64,000 nt of DNA from JAAXIE01 sp965204245 (GCA_965204245.1 CBDBED010000011.1:1-64000), one strand, 5' to 3'; shown: positions 1-9,185, numbered from the stretch's first letter. A program made the numbers and translations. Notes: generated by a model from the sequence alone, not told the origin.

Positions 1-1392
1 CCACCTCAAGGGGAGTTCATGTCGGTAAGCGCGGGGTGGTTCCACAGCTGTGGGGTGAGGGCGGACGGCTCGGTGGCGTGCTGGGGCAGGGATGGGGACG
101 GCCAGGCAACGCCGCCGGAGGGCAAGTTCGTATCCGTTAGCGCCGGGAACGACCATACGTGCGGGGTGAAGGCCGACGGCTCGGTGGTGTGCTGGGGCAG
201 GGATGAGACCGGCGAAGCCACGCCTCCTCAAGGGAGGTTCACATCGGTCAGTGCGGGTACGCACCATACATGCGGGGTGAGGGCCGACGGGGCGGCGATC
301 TGCTGGGGCGACAATCGGTTTGGACAGGCCACACCGCCGCAGGAGGAGTTCACGCATGTTAGTGCCGGGTCCAACCATACATGCGGGGTGAGGGCCGACG
401 GGGCAGTGACTTGCTGGGGCGGCAATCGATTTGGACAGGCCACACCGCCGCAGGAGGAGTTCACGCATGTTAGTGCCGGGTCCAACCATACATGCGGGGC
501 GAGGGCCGACGGGGCGGTGATCTGCTGGGGCGGCAATGGTTATGGGGAAGCCACACCGCCGCAGGGGGAGTTCGCCTTAGTCAATACTAGGTACCGGAAT
601 ACCTGTGTCCTTAGGGTTGACGGGGCGGTGACCTGTTGGGGCGACAATGCTTATGGGCAAGCCACACCGCCGGAAGGCGAGTTCGTGTCCGTTAGCGCTG
701 GCAACGGTCACACCTGCGGGGTTAGAGGGGACAGGTCGGTAGCCTGCTGGGGGGATGATGGAAAGGGACAATCCAGTCCGCCGGAAGGCGCCTTCCGGTC
801 CGTCAGTGCCGGGAGCCGCTATACCTGCGGGGTGAGAACTGATAGGTCGATAGAATGCTGGGGCGATGATTACAGGGGCAATGATTACAGGGGCAAAACC
901 TTGCCGCCGGAGGGGAAGTTCGCGTCGGTGAGCGCTGGAAACCACCACACGTGTGGGGTGAGAACTGGAGGGTCGGTGGTGTGCTGGGGCAGTGATTACG
1001 AGGGCCGAGCCACAGCCCCGGAGGGGAAGTTCGCATCGGTGAGCGCTGGCTCCCAGCACACGTGTGGGGTGAGAACTGATGGGTCGGTGGTGTGCTGGGG
1101 CAGTGATTACGAGGGCCGAGCCACGGCCCCGGAGGGGAAGTTTGCATCGGTGAACGCTGGCATTTACCACACGTGTGGGGTGAGGGCCGATGGGTCGGTA
1201 GCGTGCTGGGGCAGCAATGTCGACGAGCGGGGCATACAGGTCGGCCGAGCCCAGCCTCCGCACGGGCAATTCACGTCCGTGAGCGCTGGGTCGGCACATA
1301 CTTGCGGGATAAGGGTCGACGGGTCGGTGGCCTGCTGGGGACGGGACGCCCGCGGGCTCAACAGCTCACTGGTGGCGGAGAACTCCCGATGA
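1..1392 (+). CDS. RCC1-like repeat protein, 5' end outside window
   Basis: The reading frame is open from base 1 (PPQGEF before the first Met), so the N-terminus and any signal peptide lie upstream of the window. What remains is about 12 tandem repeats of roughly 37 residues with the pattern SVSAGxxHTCGVRxDGSVxCWGxxxxGQxTPPEGEF. Each repeat has one Cys in HTCG and one in CWG. The pattern belongs to the RCC1/BLIP-II beta-propeller superfamily, whose repeats form blades. Paired cysteines suggest disulfide-stabilised blades outside the cytoplasm (inference). Two repeats around 346-560 are nearly identical at DNA level, a sign of recent repeat duplication. The next gene (1713) encodes the same repeat type behind a lipoprotein signal, so this one is probably also a surface lipoprotein. 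The ligand is unknown. Confidence 0.85.
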   Translation, partial: PPQGEFMSVSAGWFHSCGVRADGSVACWGRDGDGQATPPEGKFVSVSAGNDHTCGVKADGSVVCWGRDETGEATPPQGRFTSVSAGTHHTCGVRADGAAICWGDNRFGQATPPQEEFTHVSAGSNHTCGVRADGAVTCWGGNRFGQATPPQEEFTHVSAGSNHTCGARADGAVICWGGNGYGEATPPQGEFALVNTRYRNTCVLRVDGAVTCWGDNAYGQATPPEGEFVSVSAGNGHTCGVRGDRSVACWGDDGKGQSSPPEGAFRSVSAGSRYTCGVRTDRSIECWGDDYRGNDYRGKTLPPEGKFASVSAGNHHTCGVRTGGSVVCWGSDYEGRATAPEGKFASVSAGSQHTCGVRTDGSVVCWGSDYEGRATAPEGKFASVNAGIYHTCGVRADGSVACWGSNVDERGIQVGRAQPPHGQFTSVSAGSAHTCGIRVDGSVACWGRDARGLNSSLVAENSR

Positions 1393-1412
1393 AACTGAAA
1401 AGGTGGATGGTT

Positions 1413-1438
1413 CCTTCGACTTCGCTCAGGGTGAACGG
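1413..1438 (+). repeat. Empty target site of the composite palindromic repeat
   Basis: CCTTCGACTTCGCTCAGG followed by GTGAACGG is the short 26-bp form of the repeat. At 3971, 10332, 12739, 22919 and 36453 the same flanks are split by a hairpin insertion. Confidence 0.7.
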
Positions 1439-1530
1439 CAGTAAATGATTGGGGGCTACGGGGGAAATGCTCAGGGGTGATGTGGGATCAAGAGTCTGGC
1501 GAGGGCGACTTGTCCCGAATGACCGGCTAC

Positions 1531-1582
1531 GTGGGTTCCTGCCCCGTATCGGGGTACGGGGCAGGCTCTTCGCAGGAACGAC
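1531..1582 (+). repeat. Nested palindrome in a GTGGGTTCC...GGAACGAC repeat
   Basis: The outer halves GTGGGTTCCTGC and GCAGGAACGAC resemble the simple inverted repeat seen at 4112, 4276, 4445 and 36588. Between them lies CCTGCCCCGTA/TACGGGGCAGG (1538-1548 and 1555-1565), a perfect 11-bp stem. This looks like a second case of a hairpin nested inside a repeat. The rest of the 1393-1712 gap shows no gene. Confidence 0.55.
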
Positions 1583-1712
1583 GATGGTGGGGGTAATAGA
1601 CATCGAGTATAGTGGGCCGAAGCTATCTAGACAGACCTTCGCCGGACTTCGAGTTTGAGGAGTTGGTGGGAGCGTTGTGTTCCCGGCGATCCGGTATTGA
1701 GGAGGAAGGGAC

Positions 1713-3585
1713 TTGCGAATTCACTTTCCGCTCACTCTGCTGACAGGGATATTGGTGCTGTGCTTTCCGTTGCTGATTCTGGCGTGCGGGGGAGAGGGAG
1801 AGGCTGACGGGACGGGCGGCTTGGAGTCGCGGGCTACGGAGGTAGCGGAGAGAGGCGGGGACAGAGGTGGGGAGGCGGGGGCCACACCGACGACGGTGGC
1901 GGAGAGCGGCGACGGGGGTAGAGGAGACACGGACGCGGGAGCGGCGACGCCGTCGACGCAGGTCCCACGGGCTACGGCTGACACTGGCGGGGTTGGAGAT
2001 ACGGGCAGAGTCGAAAGGAAGACGGAGTCCGCCCCTATCAGCGCAGGGGGTGGCCACACCTGTAGCCTGAGGGGGGACGGCACCATTGTGTGTTGGGGGA
2101 ACAATGAATATGGCCAGTCCATGCCCCCAGAGGGGGAGTTCGCGTCGGTGAGTGCGGGAGGAGGGCACACTTGCGGCGTAAGGGGGGACGGCACCGTCGC
2201 TTGCTGGGGGTTGGATAGTCAAGGCCAAGCCATGCCGCCGGAAGGGGAGTTCGCCTCAGTCAGCGCGGGGGTAGGGCACACCTGCGGTGTGAGGACGGAC
2301 GGCACCGTCGTTTGCTGGGGGTGGGATAGTCAAGGCCAGTCGACGCCGCCAGCGGAGGAGTTCGTGTCCATCAGCGCAGGGGGTGAGCACAACTGCGGAT
2401 TGAGGGCGGACGACACCGTCGCCTGCTGGGGGGATAATGAACATGGGCAGTCGACGCCGCCGGAGGGGGAGTTTGCGTCAGTCAGCGCGGGGATTGAGCA
2501 CACCTGTGGCGTGAGGGCGGACGGTACCGCCGGATGCTGGGGGTGGGATGGTGATGGGCAGTCGACGCCGCCGGAGGGGGAGTTCGCCTCGGTCAGCACG
2601 GGATATGCCTACACCTGCGGGGTGATGCTGGACGGCTCCGTGGCCTGCTGGGGCAACGACTCCAGCGGCCGAGCCACGCCGCCGGAGGGGCAGTTTGCAT
2701 CGATCAGCGCGGGCCGGGGCCACAGCTGCGGCATGAGAGTAGACGGCTCCTTCGCCTGCTGGGGGTCGAATGATGCTGGCCAGACCACGTTGCCGGCGGG
2801 GGAGTTCGCCTCCGTCAGCGTGGGGTATGGGCACACATGTGGATTGAGGGCGGAGGGCACTGTCGCTTGCTGGGGGGACAATGCTGATAGCCAGTCCACA
2901 CCGCCGGAAGGCGGGTTCGTCTCCGTCAGTGCATAGACACACATGCGGTGTGACGTTGGACGGCACCGTTTCCTGCTGGGGTTCGAACATGAACCCGCGC
3001 GGTCGGACGACAGGTCAGGCCATGCCACCGGAGGGGGAGTTCGCGTCGATTTCCACAGGGGTTGAGTACACTTGCGGTGTGATGTTGGACGGCACCGTCG
3101 CCTGCTGGGGGTCCGACTCGCGGGGCCAAGCCACGCCGCCTGAGGGACAGTTTGCCTCAGTCAGTGCGGGATTGCTCCATGCCTGTGGAGTGAAGCCGGA
3201 GGGCACCGTCGCCTGCTGGGGGACCAATTCTGTTGGCGAGTCCACACCACCGGAGGGGGAGTTCGCCTCGGTCACCTCGGGGCGTGATCATACGTGTGGA
3301 GTGAAGCCGGAGGGCACCGTCGCGTGCTGGGGGTCGGTTGGTGATGGCCGGTCGACGCCTCCGGAGGGGGAGTTCGCCTCGGTCAGTGCGGGGGATGACC
3401 ACACCTGCGGGGTGTTTCTGGACGGCTCCGTGGCCTGCTGGGGGGATGATTCTGATGGCGAGTCCACACCACCGAAGGGTGAGTTCGCCTCGGTCAGCGC
3501 GGGAGATGACCAGACATGCGGGGTGAGGGTCGACGGCTCCATTCTGTGCTGGGGGAAGGCCGATTTCATAATACCCGCTAGGTGA
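1713..3585 (+). CDS. RCC1-repeat lipoprotein with a frameshift near 2930
   Basis: It starts at TTG 1713 behind GAGGAGGAAGG. The N-terminus has a hydrophobic segment ending in the lipobox LILAC, then a low-complexity Thr/Glu/Gly-rich linker, then RCC1-type repeats. The first frame (to 2936) carries 8 repeats and ends SVSA-stop. The second frame, +1 relative to the first, picks up at HTCGV and carries 6 more, finishing at 3585. Compared with neighbouring repeats about 5 nt are missing at the join, so two residues of one blade are lost as well as the frame. Both halves are otherwise undamaged. It could be a fresh mutation, an assembly error in repetitive DNA, or a phase-variation event. Predicted to be an outer-surface beta-propeller lipoprotein like the proteins at 1 and 23129. 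Confidence 0.8.
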
Positions 3586-3807
3586 ACGACTGGCGGAATT
3601 GCGGGATTGGGGAGCGGTGGTTCTTTAGGGTGGGTGGATTCCGGCCTTCGCTGGAATGACAGGGTGGGGTTGAGGAGTGAGGGCAGTGTCGTCACCGTTG
3701 ACGGGGGCGCCATCATACCGGCGAGGTAGGCAATTTGGAGTTTCCGGTTTGATTGGCACGGTCAGTACGGCCTCCAAACGAAAGGGGACCGGTACCTAAG
3801 GTACCTT

Positions 3808-3951
3808 GTGGTCATCATCCTGGTACTGTTGGTCCGCGTGGCGGCGACGCCCACCTGCACGCTGACGCCGACAGGGAAGGCGGTGCCGACTTTCAAAGCG
3901 ATTACACCGGTGATTGAGGACGAGACGGCTACGCCGAGTCCCAGCCCTTAG
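3808..3951 (+). other. Short ORF with hydrophobic start and Thr/Pro tail, possible gene remnant
   Basis: A GTG-started 47-codon frame begins VVIILVLLVRVAATPTCTLT and continues Thr/Pro-rich to a TAG. It resembles the signal-plus-linker region of the window's lipoproteins without any following domain, so it may be a decayed lipoprotein start. No strong ribosome-binding site is visible. A GGTACC-TAA-GGTACC palindrome lies just upstream (3790-3804). Confidence 0.2.
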
Positions 3952-3970
3952 GGAGATGTGGGGGAGGGGT

Positions 3971-4060
3971 CCTTCGACTCCGTGGTGGGGTCAACACAAC
4001 CTCCGCGCTTGGTCGCTTGGAGGCTGTGTTGACCCCACCACTTTTGCTCAGGACGAACGG
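3971..4060 (+). repeat. Composite palindromic repeat, filled site (copy A)
   Basis: The outer flanks CCTTCGAC and GCTCAGGACGAACGG are separated by a hairpin whose arms are 3982-3998 (GTGGTGGGGTCAACACA) and 4025-4041 (its perfect reverse complement). The loop contains GCGCTTGGTCGCTT. The GGGGTC/GACCCC stem differs from GCGGTC/GACCGC in other copies on both arms. Confidence 0.75.
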
Positions 4061-4111
4061 AAGGGGAGGAGGTAGGGAATGGGGGTGGGTGCTTGCGGGA
4101 TGGTATGGGTT

Positions 4112-4480
4112 ACGTGGGTTCCCGCCTGCGCGGGAATGACGGGGGGGAGGCAGGAATGACGGGTGGGGGTGCAGGAATGATGGGGGTGGGCAGGGGGTGG
4201 GTTTGATGAGAGGGGTTGGGGAGGGTCCTTCGACTTCGCTCAGGACGAGCGGGGGGGAGAGCGGTTGGGTTGGGGACGTGGGTTCCCGCCTGCGCGGGAA
4301 TGACGGGTGGGGGGGTGCAGGAGTGAGGGGGTGCAGGAGTGAGGGGGTGGGAGGGGTCTGCTGAGAGCGGACGGAGGGGGGGCGGGCCGTGGGTTCCTGC
4401 ATGTTTGCTGAGGACGAACGGGGGGGAGAGCGGTTGGGTTGGGGACGTGGGTTCCCGCCTGCGCGGGAATGACGGGTGGG
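4112..4480 (+). repeat. Block of short inverted repeats TTCCCGCCTGCGCGGGAA
   Basis: Three copies (near 4112-4140, 4276-4309 and 4445-4480) share GTGGGTTCCCGCC followed by TGCGCGGGAATGACGGG. This is an ATTCCC-N8-GGGAAT type element similar in form to Neisseria dRS3. The copies at 4250-4310 and 4416-4480 are part of a longer direct repeat of about 62 bp. An empty 26-bp composite target lies at 4227-4252. No gene is supported between 3952 and 4575; the DNA is G-rich on this strand. Confidence 0.7.
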
Positions 4481-4575
4481 GAGTGAGGGGGCTTTGATAT
4501 AATTCTGTGGCGCGTTTCTTCTGCGAGAGCGGATTTCAGGCTGGTTGGCTCATGAAGGCAGGGAAGTAGGCCCAT

Positions 4576-5538
4576 TTGCCCCTGTGGATGATCATGGCGT
4601 TGCTTGTCCCCTTTACGCTGGGGGTGGTGAACGTCATCGACAAGCTGGTGGTGGAGAAGTTCTCGCCGAGCATTTTCTTCTATGCCTTCTGGATAGGCTT
4701 GATGGAGATACCGGTCGGCTGCGCCCTGCTGCTGGCTGTCAGTTGGGATGGGGCGGACTGGTCGGCGATAGCGGGCGGGCTGGTGCTGGGGGTGGTGCGG
4801 TCGGGCAGTCTGATAATGCTGCTGACGGCTTTGCGGCATGGGCAACTGGCGCGGGTGGCGCCTGTTTATTATTTGTACCCCATCATGGTGGCGCCGATGA
4901 GCGCCATTTTCTTGGGGGATACGCTGGAGCTAATCATCTGGGGGGCGATCCTGCTGTCGGTGGCGGGTGCGGGGCTGGTGACGTGGCAGGGAGGGGAGGG
5001 TGTGCTGGCGGATGGGGGGCAGAGGGGGGCGGTTGGTGTGCTTCTCCGGATGCGGGGGTATTTCAGCCAGCCAAAGGCGCAGGGATTCGCGTTCATTGCT
5101 GCTTTTCTGTTTGCATCGTCGAGCGTGATTGCTTCGTGGGTGCTGGACAGCGAGCCTTTCTGGGATGTGTTTGCAGCGTCGCGGATAGGGCTTGGGATTG
5201 GAGCGGGAGGGGCGGCGCTGTGCACGGCGAACGTGAGGCGGCATGCGCTGGGGATGGTGCGTGTGCCGTCGTACATGGGGCTGGTGGTGCTGAGCGAAAT
5301 CACGGTGTCGGGGGCAATCATGCTGAATCTGCGGGCGTTGGACTTGGGGCCGGCGTCGGAGGTGACGGCGATAGGGGCGTTGCAGCCCGCGGTCATACTG
5401 GCTTATTCGGTGGGGTTGTTCATGTTGTGGCCGCGGATGTACGCGGACTGGGTGACGAAGAAGAGCATGGTGACGCAGGTGCTGGGGATCGTGGCGATAT
5501 CGGTGGCGGTGGCGTTGATTGCGTTGGCGCAGAATTAG
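4576..5538 (+). CDS. EamA/DMT-family membrane transporter
   Basis: About 320 residues with roughly ten hydrophobic segments in two homologous halves, the layout of the drug/metabolite transporter superfamily (two EamA domains, each of about five helices). The first half starts LLVPFTLGVVNVIDKLVVEK; a cytoplasmic charged stretch (RGAVGVLLRMRGYFSQPKAQ) separates the halves. It probably exports a small metabolite across the inner membrane; the substrate cannot be read from sequence. The frame can start at TTG 4576 or at ATG 4588; both give an intact first helix. It stands alone, with repeat-rich DNA on both sides. Confidence 0.8.
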   Translation: MPLWMIMALLVPFTLGVVNVIDKLVVEKFSPSIFFYAFWIGLMEIPVGCALLLAVSWDGADWSAIAGGLVLGVVRSGSLIMLLTALRHGQLARVAPVYYLYPIMVAPMSAIFLGDTLELIIWGAILLSVAGAGLVTWQGGEGVLADGGQRGAVGVLLRMRGYFSQPKAQGFAFIAAFLFASSSVIASWVLDSEPFWDVFAASRIGLGIGAGGAALCTANVRRHALGMVRVPSYMGLVVLSEITVSGAIMLNLRALDLGPASEVTAIGALQPAVILAYSVGLFMLWPRMYADWVTKKSMVTQVLGIVAISVAVALIALAQN

Positions 5539-5609
5539 GGGTTGGGGGATTGTGGCGGGGGGATGGCTGTGGGGTGAGGGTTCATAGGGTTTGGTTGGTT
5601 GGGTTTGGT

Positions 5610-5746
5610 CCTTCGACTTCGCTCAGGACGAACGGAAGGGGAGAGTGGGGCCGTGGATTCCTGCCCCTTATCAAGGTATGAGGCAGGCTCCGCGCTTGAT
5701 CGCTTGGAGGCTGTGTTGACCGCACCACTTTGCTCAGGACGAACGG
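5610..5746 (+). repeat. Empty target site followed by a chimeric half-element (copy B)
   Basis: 5610-5635 is an empty CCTTCGACTTCGCTCAGGAC site. From 5690 to 5746 only the right half of the composite element is present (loop CGCGCTTGATCGCTT, right arm GGAGGCTGTGTTGACC, right flank GCTCAGGACGAACGG). Its left half is replaced by a GATTCCTGCCCC...GAGGCAGGC palindrome fragment (5656-5688). This is a junction between the two repeat families. Confidence 0.6.
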
Positions 5747-5796
5747 AAGGGAAAGCTGGAGTGGTTTGCCGTGCTGTACCTAGGTATATTGGAGCC

Positions 5797-5965
5797 CTGG
5801 CCAGAACGCCCGGACCTCTTGCCATAGTGTCCCAGCCATTATTTGTGGCTAGGAGCAGGGGCATCCGCAGAGACACTCCTTGGCGTGGCAACCTTTGCTA
5901 AGAATGCTGAGACCATCTAAAGCAAAAAGCAAACCGGCTAGGGAAGTCTGCCCTAGCCGGTTTTT
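5797..5965 (+). ncRNA. Candidate structured leader RNA or small RNA ending in an intrinsic terminator
   Basis: Several helices can be drawn in about 170 nt: TTGCCA 5819-5824 with TGGCAA 5886-5891; AGTGTC 5826-5831 with GACACT 5872-5877; AGCCA 5834-5838 with TGGCT 5846-5850; then the terminator at 5932. The segment CCCTGGCC (5795-5802) can pair, with one G-U, to GGCTAGGG (5936-5943), the 5' arm of the terminator, so an antiterminator form is possible. A TATATT at 5785-5790 could be a -10 box. No known riboswitch or T-box consensus is recognised. Either a regulatory leader for the gene at 5975 or a free small RNA. Confidence 0.35.
5932..5965 (+). terminator. Rho-independent terminator
   Basis: AACCGGCTAGGG, a 7-nt loop (AAGTCTG), CCCTAGCCGGTT, then a T run: a perfect 12-bp stem. 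It lies 10 bases before the GTG of the next gene, which is the position of an attenuator rather than a gene-end terminator, since no gene is seen just upstream. Confidence 0.85.
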
Positions 5966-5974
5966 TGAGGAGTT

Positions 5975-6268
5975 GTGTTGTTGACGCCTGAGGATGAGGC
6001 GCTGCTAGAACGGCTGCTCCAAGATTTCAGTCTTGACGGAGACCCACGCTATCTAGCTGCGTTCCGTACCCTGGCTTTGGAAATGGTCGTTGCGGAATTG
6101 CTTAGCAAGAGTGACCCCGATACCGTAGAGCACGCTACGACGCCTGGCATCGATGCTGAGCTTCGAGCCATGTACGGGGATGCTGCTGCTGTCGCCTTCA
6201 CCAACGTCTTTGAGCGACTGCGGTTCTTTCTCTCCCGTATCCATGGCATTTCCTTCCCAAACAGCTAG
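5975..6268 (+). CDS. Small hypothetical protein, about 97 aa
   Basis: GTG start at 5975 with GAGGAG at 5967-5972 directly after the terminator T run. The product is acidic and helical (LTPEDEALLERLLQDF..., then RAMYGDAAAVAFTNVFERLRFF) with no signal peptide or membrane segment. I do not recognise the family. Its start sits immediately behind the intrinsic terminator, so read-through of that structure would control it if it has no promoter of its own. Confidence 0.5.
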   Translation: MLLTPEDEALLERLLQDFSLDGDPRYLAAFRTLALEMVVAELLSKSDPDTVEHATTPGIDAELRAMYGDAAAVAFTNVFERLRFFLSRIHGISFPNS

Positions 6269-6421
6269 GGTCCCGGAGCAGGGAACGAAACTCTATCACA
6301 CTGGCATGATGCCCTGTGCCGGAGGCAGTGTCAATTCATTAGCGCGGGATAAAGGGCTACAGCCTGAAGGGGCATGTAGCAATAAGGCCTCAGCACAAGG
6401 TCGAGGGCTTCTTATGGTGGG

Positions 6422-7207
6422 TTAGTCGGCGGCTACGGGGGCTCCTTCTACTTGGGCTACGAACTCGGATATTAGGCGGTTGAAGACTTCGGGGTGTTCG
6501 AAGTAGGGGGAGTGACCGCAGTCGGGGATGATTTCGAGGCGGGAGCCTGGGATGAGCTTGTGGGCTGCTTCCATGATGTAGGGAGGGAAGACGGCGTCTT
6601 CCTTGCCGACCATGAGGAGGGTTGGGGTGGTCATGCGGGCAAGCTCGTCGGCCTTGGGGCCCTCGCCGCTGGCAAAGCCGGAGATGGGGTCGGCGGCGCG
6701 GGGCGGGTTGAGCCAGTTTATTTGGAGGTAGAGGAAGGTCTTGACGGGGTGGGTGTCGCGGAAGGACTTGGCTAGGGTGCGTTCGAGGGTGTCGGTGGGG
6801 GCTTGGTAGTCGCGCACGAGTCCGGCGACGCTTTCGTCGCCGATGCCGCCGGTGGTATCGGCTAGGACGAGGCCACGGATGCGCTCGGGGTAGGCGAGGG
6901 CGAAGGGGAGGCAGGAGAGGCCGCCCATGGACTGGGCTATGAGGAAGGTCTCCTGTACGCCGAGGTAGTCGAGGAGTTGCTTGAGGTCTTCGACGTAGGC
7001 ATGGCGTCCTGGGCCGTCGGGGGCGTCGATGGACTGGCCGAAGCCGCGGTGGTCGAAGGTGATGCAGCGGTAGTTTTTGGAGAAGATGGCGACCTGCTGC
7101 CACCAGCTCATGTGGTTACCGCCACGGCCATGGGCGAACACGATGGCCGGGCCTTCGCCGTTGCTCTCGTAGTAGAGGTCAATGCCGTTGATGGGGGCCT
7201 TGGGCAT
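6422..7207 (-). CDS. Alpha/beta hydrolase
   Basis: 261 residues with a complete alpha/beta-hydrolase layout: oxyanion-hole motif FAHGRGG near residue 28, nucleophile elbow AQSMGG near residue 95, acid in VGKEDAVFPP and catalytic His in DCGHSPYFEHP close to the C-terminus. The cap region is short, as in 3-oxoadipate enol-lactonase and MhpC-like C-C hydrolases, but substrate cannot be assigned. Cytoplasmic, no signal peptide. The start has GGAGGTAA just upstream on the minus strand. It has no operon partner. Confidence 0.85.
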   Translation of the reverse strand: MPKAPINGIDLYYESNGEGPAIVFAHGRGGNHMSWWQQVAIFSKNYRCITFDHRGFGQSIDAPDGPGRHAYVEDLKQLLDYLGVQETFLIAQSMGGLSCLPFALAYPERIRGLVLADTTGGIGDESVAGLVRDYQAPTDTLERTLAKSFRDTHPVKTFLYLQINWLNPPRAADPISGFASGEGPKADELARMTTPTLLMVGKEDAVFPPYIMEAAHKLIPGSRLEIIPDCGHSPYFEHPEVFNRLISEFVAQVEGAPVAAD

Positions 7208-7369
7208 GGCTTACCTCCTGCCCTTTGGTTGAATTCGTTCCGGTATTACAGAGGCTGACGGGCAGCAGGGTCATAGTAACAGAAGGGAGGGGATTCGACA
7301 CCCTGTTGGTATCCGAGGCATTTGTGGGGGTTGGGTTCTGGTTGGGTTGGTGTGGGGGGAGTAGCGGGT

Positions 7370-7395
7370 TCTTCGACTTTCGCTCAGGGCGAACG
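7370..7395 (+). repeat. Empty composite-repeat target site, degenerate
   Basis: TCTTCGACTTTCGCTCAGG followed by GCGAACGG: the short form with one extra T. The rest of 7208-7501 holds no supported gene. Confidence 0.5.
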
Positions 7396-7501
7396 GAGGG
7401 GAGGGTGGGGATGACGGGGTGGGGATGGGTCTTGGTGTGGGGTTTTGGGTCGTGGAATAGCGGGGTTGGGGAAGGGCCTACCCTGAGGCACTAGCGGGGC
7501 G

Positions 7502-8811
7502 TCAATCCACCCATGCAGGAAGGGCGTCCCGAGCTATGACGCCCTTATTGACCAAGGTAGTCTCTATGAGAAGGGGCGAGACGTCGAAGTGTTCAGCCGC
7601 GTCGTGTACGTCGTCGATGGACGGCATTCCAGTTCCCAAGTAGTGGCTCAGCTCGTCAAAGGGGCACAATAATGCCTGAGCGAACGCACGTTGGAACTTC
7701 TGCTTACTGGTAGCGGAGCGCGTCCCCGGTAAGAGGCGCTCTTCTTGGGATGCATCAATGTGGTCTCCCGACCAAGCGTGACAAGGCGAAGCGGGCGCGA
7801 AGTTGGATGATTGCTGCTCCATGAGACAGTGAACCGTGAAGGGTTATCGCAGTCGCGCACCCCGGCGAAAAAGGGCTTGCCGGTGGTGACGTGTCCCTGC
7901 GGGTCATTCAACTGCAAACCGAACAGATCGGCTAGAGTATCGGTTGAGACAGGGCCATCAAGCTGCCAAGTTTCCCGCGCGATCTGAGCTGCTTTTTCGG
8001 CACGCTTCCATGGCACGTCCGCCGGATCGGCAGCGGCCTTGAGTTGGCGGTGAATTCCGTCCCAATGAGGCACCTCAACCATGATTCCCGATGAACTGGC
8101 GTCCTTGCAGACCTCTTGGAGGTGTACGGCAGCTTGGTCCTTGGATGAGGCTGCCACTTCCTGGACTGCGCTTGGGCCATATTCACCCATCTGCTGCCGA
8201 AGGGCATCAACAAGGCCGGATGGAGCTTCATCGGGATCATAACCCATAGCTGCCTCCAGGGTTCGCACCTTGGAGACTTCGGGGGACTGGCGCTCAGCAA
8301 GCACTTCGTCCCAAGCTGCCATGAGATCAGACTTTGCATCCGAGAAGCTGGAGAGCCTAGCAATAGTTCCGTCAATGAACTCGTCCAGACCTCGCTGGAA
8401 TTGTCCGATTGTGATGGACCTGTCAAAGTGGTTCAAGTAACGGATAGGTTCCACCGTACACAATGCTGTGGGACGGGCACTAATCAAGACGGAATGCCAA
8501 TCACTACTAAATGACAAGTCTGGCCACACGTAACCGTGGCCGGCGTTACCCACCCTATGGCTAGCACGCCAGGAATAGGTATCGGCCTTGGGTTCCCATA
8601 GGAGCCTCCACCAGTTAGCAGTGAACCATTCGGCCAAGCGAACAGCGGAAAGCCTGGCAGAGTTGCGCACAGTCCTAGCCAAGACATCATCCACTTGAGT
8701 AGCACACAGTCCATCGACGAAGATGGATAGTTCGGCGAGAGTCAACCTCTCTGCCGCCTCTCCGTGTTCACCTTGCAGCCAACGATATTCGATACTGAAC
8801 GGATTGGTCAT
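7502..8811 (-). pseudogene. IrrE/ImmA-like protein lacking HExxH, with two apparent +1 frameshifts
   Basis: The start is ATG 8811, overlapping the upstream stop as ATGA. The first frame runs about 340 codons of a helical N-terminal region to SRFTVSWSSNHPTS. The family signature then continues in a second frame (RFALSRLVG) and a third (GDHIDASQEERLLP, then QRAFAQALLCPFDEL and a C-terminal winged-helix-like tail ending ARDALPAWVD). The joins are near 7797 and 7773 and each corresponds to one extra base. Order and spacing match proteins related to ImmA/IrrE, but the zinc motif HExxH is replaced by SRLVGDH even after correction. With the gene at 8808 it forms a two-gene unit. It could be intact in the organism if the two indels are base-calling errors. 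Confidence 0.55.
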
Positions 8812-9185
8812 GAGTGATTCCAAAACTCGAGTATCTGATCACGGAAGTCGTCAGTTGAAGGCACGGGATAGCCATGGTAAGTTCCCAAGCTGGGGTTTTC
8901 CAGTTGTGCCTCCAAAGGGTATCCATCCTGGCTGACAGACCAGATATTCTGGGGGAAGGCACCGCGGAATTGTTGGCTCACAAGTCCTCGCTTGACTCCC
9001 TCTTCCAATAACCTCTGAGCTTCCGCCTTGATTGTTATGCCAGCCTCGTCGCACAAGGTCTTATCGGGCCGGGGTTGGGCTGGCGGATTAAGGCAGAAAT
9101 CTCCGGGGTTCTTCTTATGCAGAGGACTACCGTTGTATTTCACCAGAGGCAAGAGCCCGCATGAGTTCTTGGGGACTGCAGTCAT
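8808..9185 (-). CDS. Conserved hypothetical partner of the IrrE-like gene
   Basis: 125 residues, soluble, with a Cys/Pro-rich N-terminal half (KNPGDFCLNPPAQPRPDKTL) and a region EAQRLLEEGVKRGLVSQQFR...PQNIWSV. It is translationally coupled (ATGA) to the IrrE/ImmA-like gene, the arrangement expected of a two-component toxin-antitoxin or regulatory pair. I do not know a function for this family; the pairing is the main evidence that both are real genes. Confidence 0.6.
   Translation of the reverse strand: MTAVPKNSCGLLPLVKYNGSPLHKKNPGDFCLNPPAQPRPDKTLCDEAGITIKAEAQRLLEEGVKRGLVSQQFRGAFPQNIWSVSQDGYPLEAQLENPSLGTYHGYPVPSTDDFRDQILEFWNHS

Noticed and set aside
4545..5681. 378-codon plus-strand frame overlapping the EamA gene
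   Set aside because: Gly/Ala/Cys-rich shadow; the alternative frame at 4576 encodes clear membrane helices of a known family.
5797..5965. Assignment of the structured leader to tmRNA, SRP RNA, TPP or cobalamin riboswitch
   Set aside because: None of the conserved core sequences of these RNAs is present.
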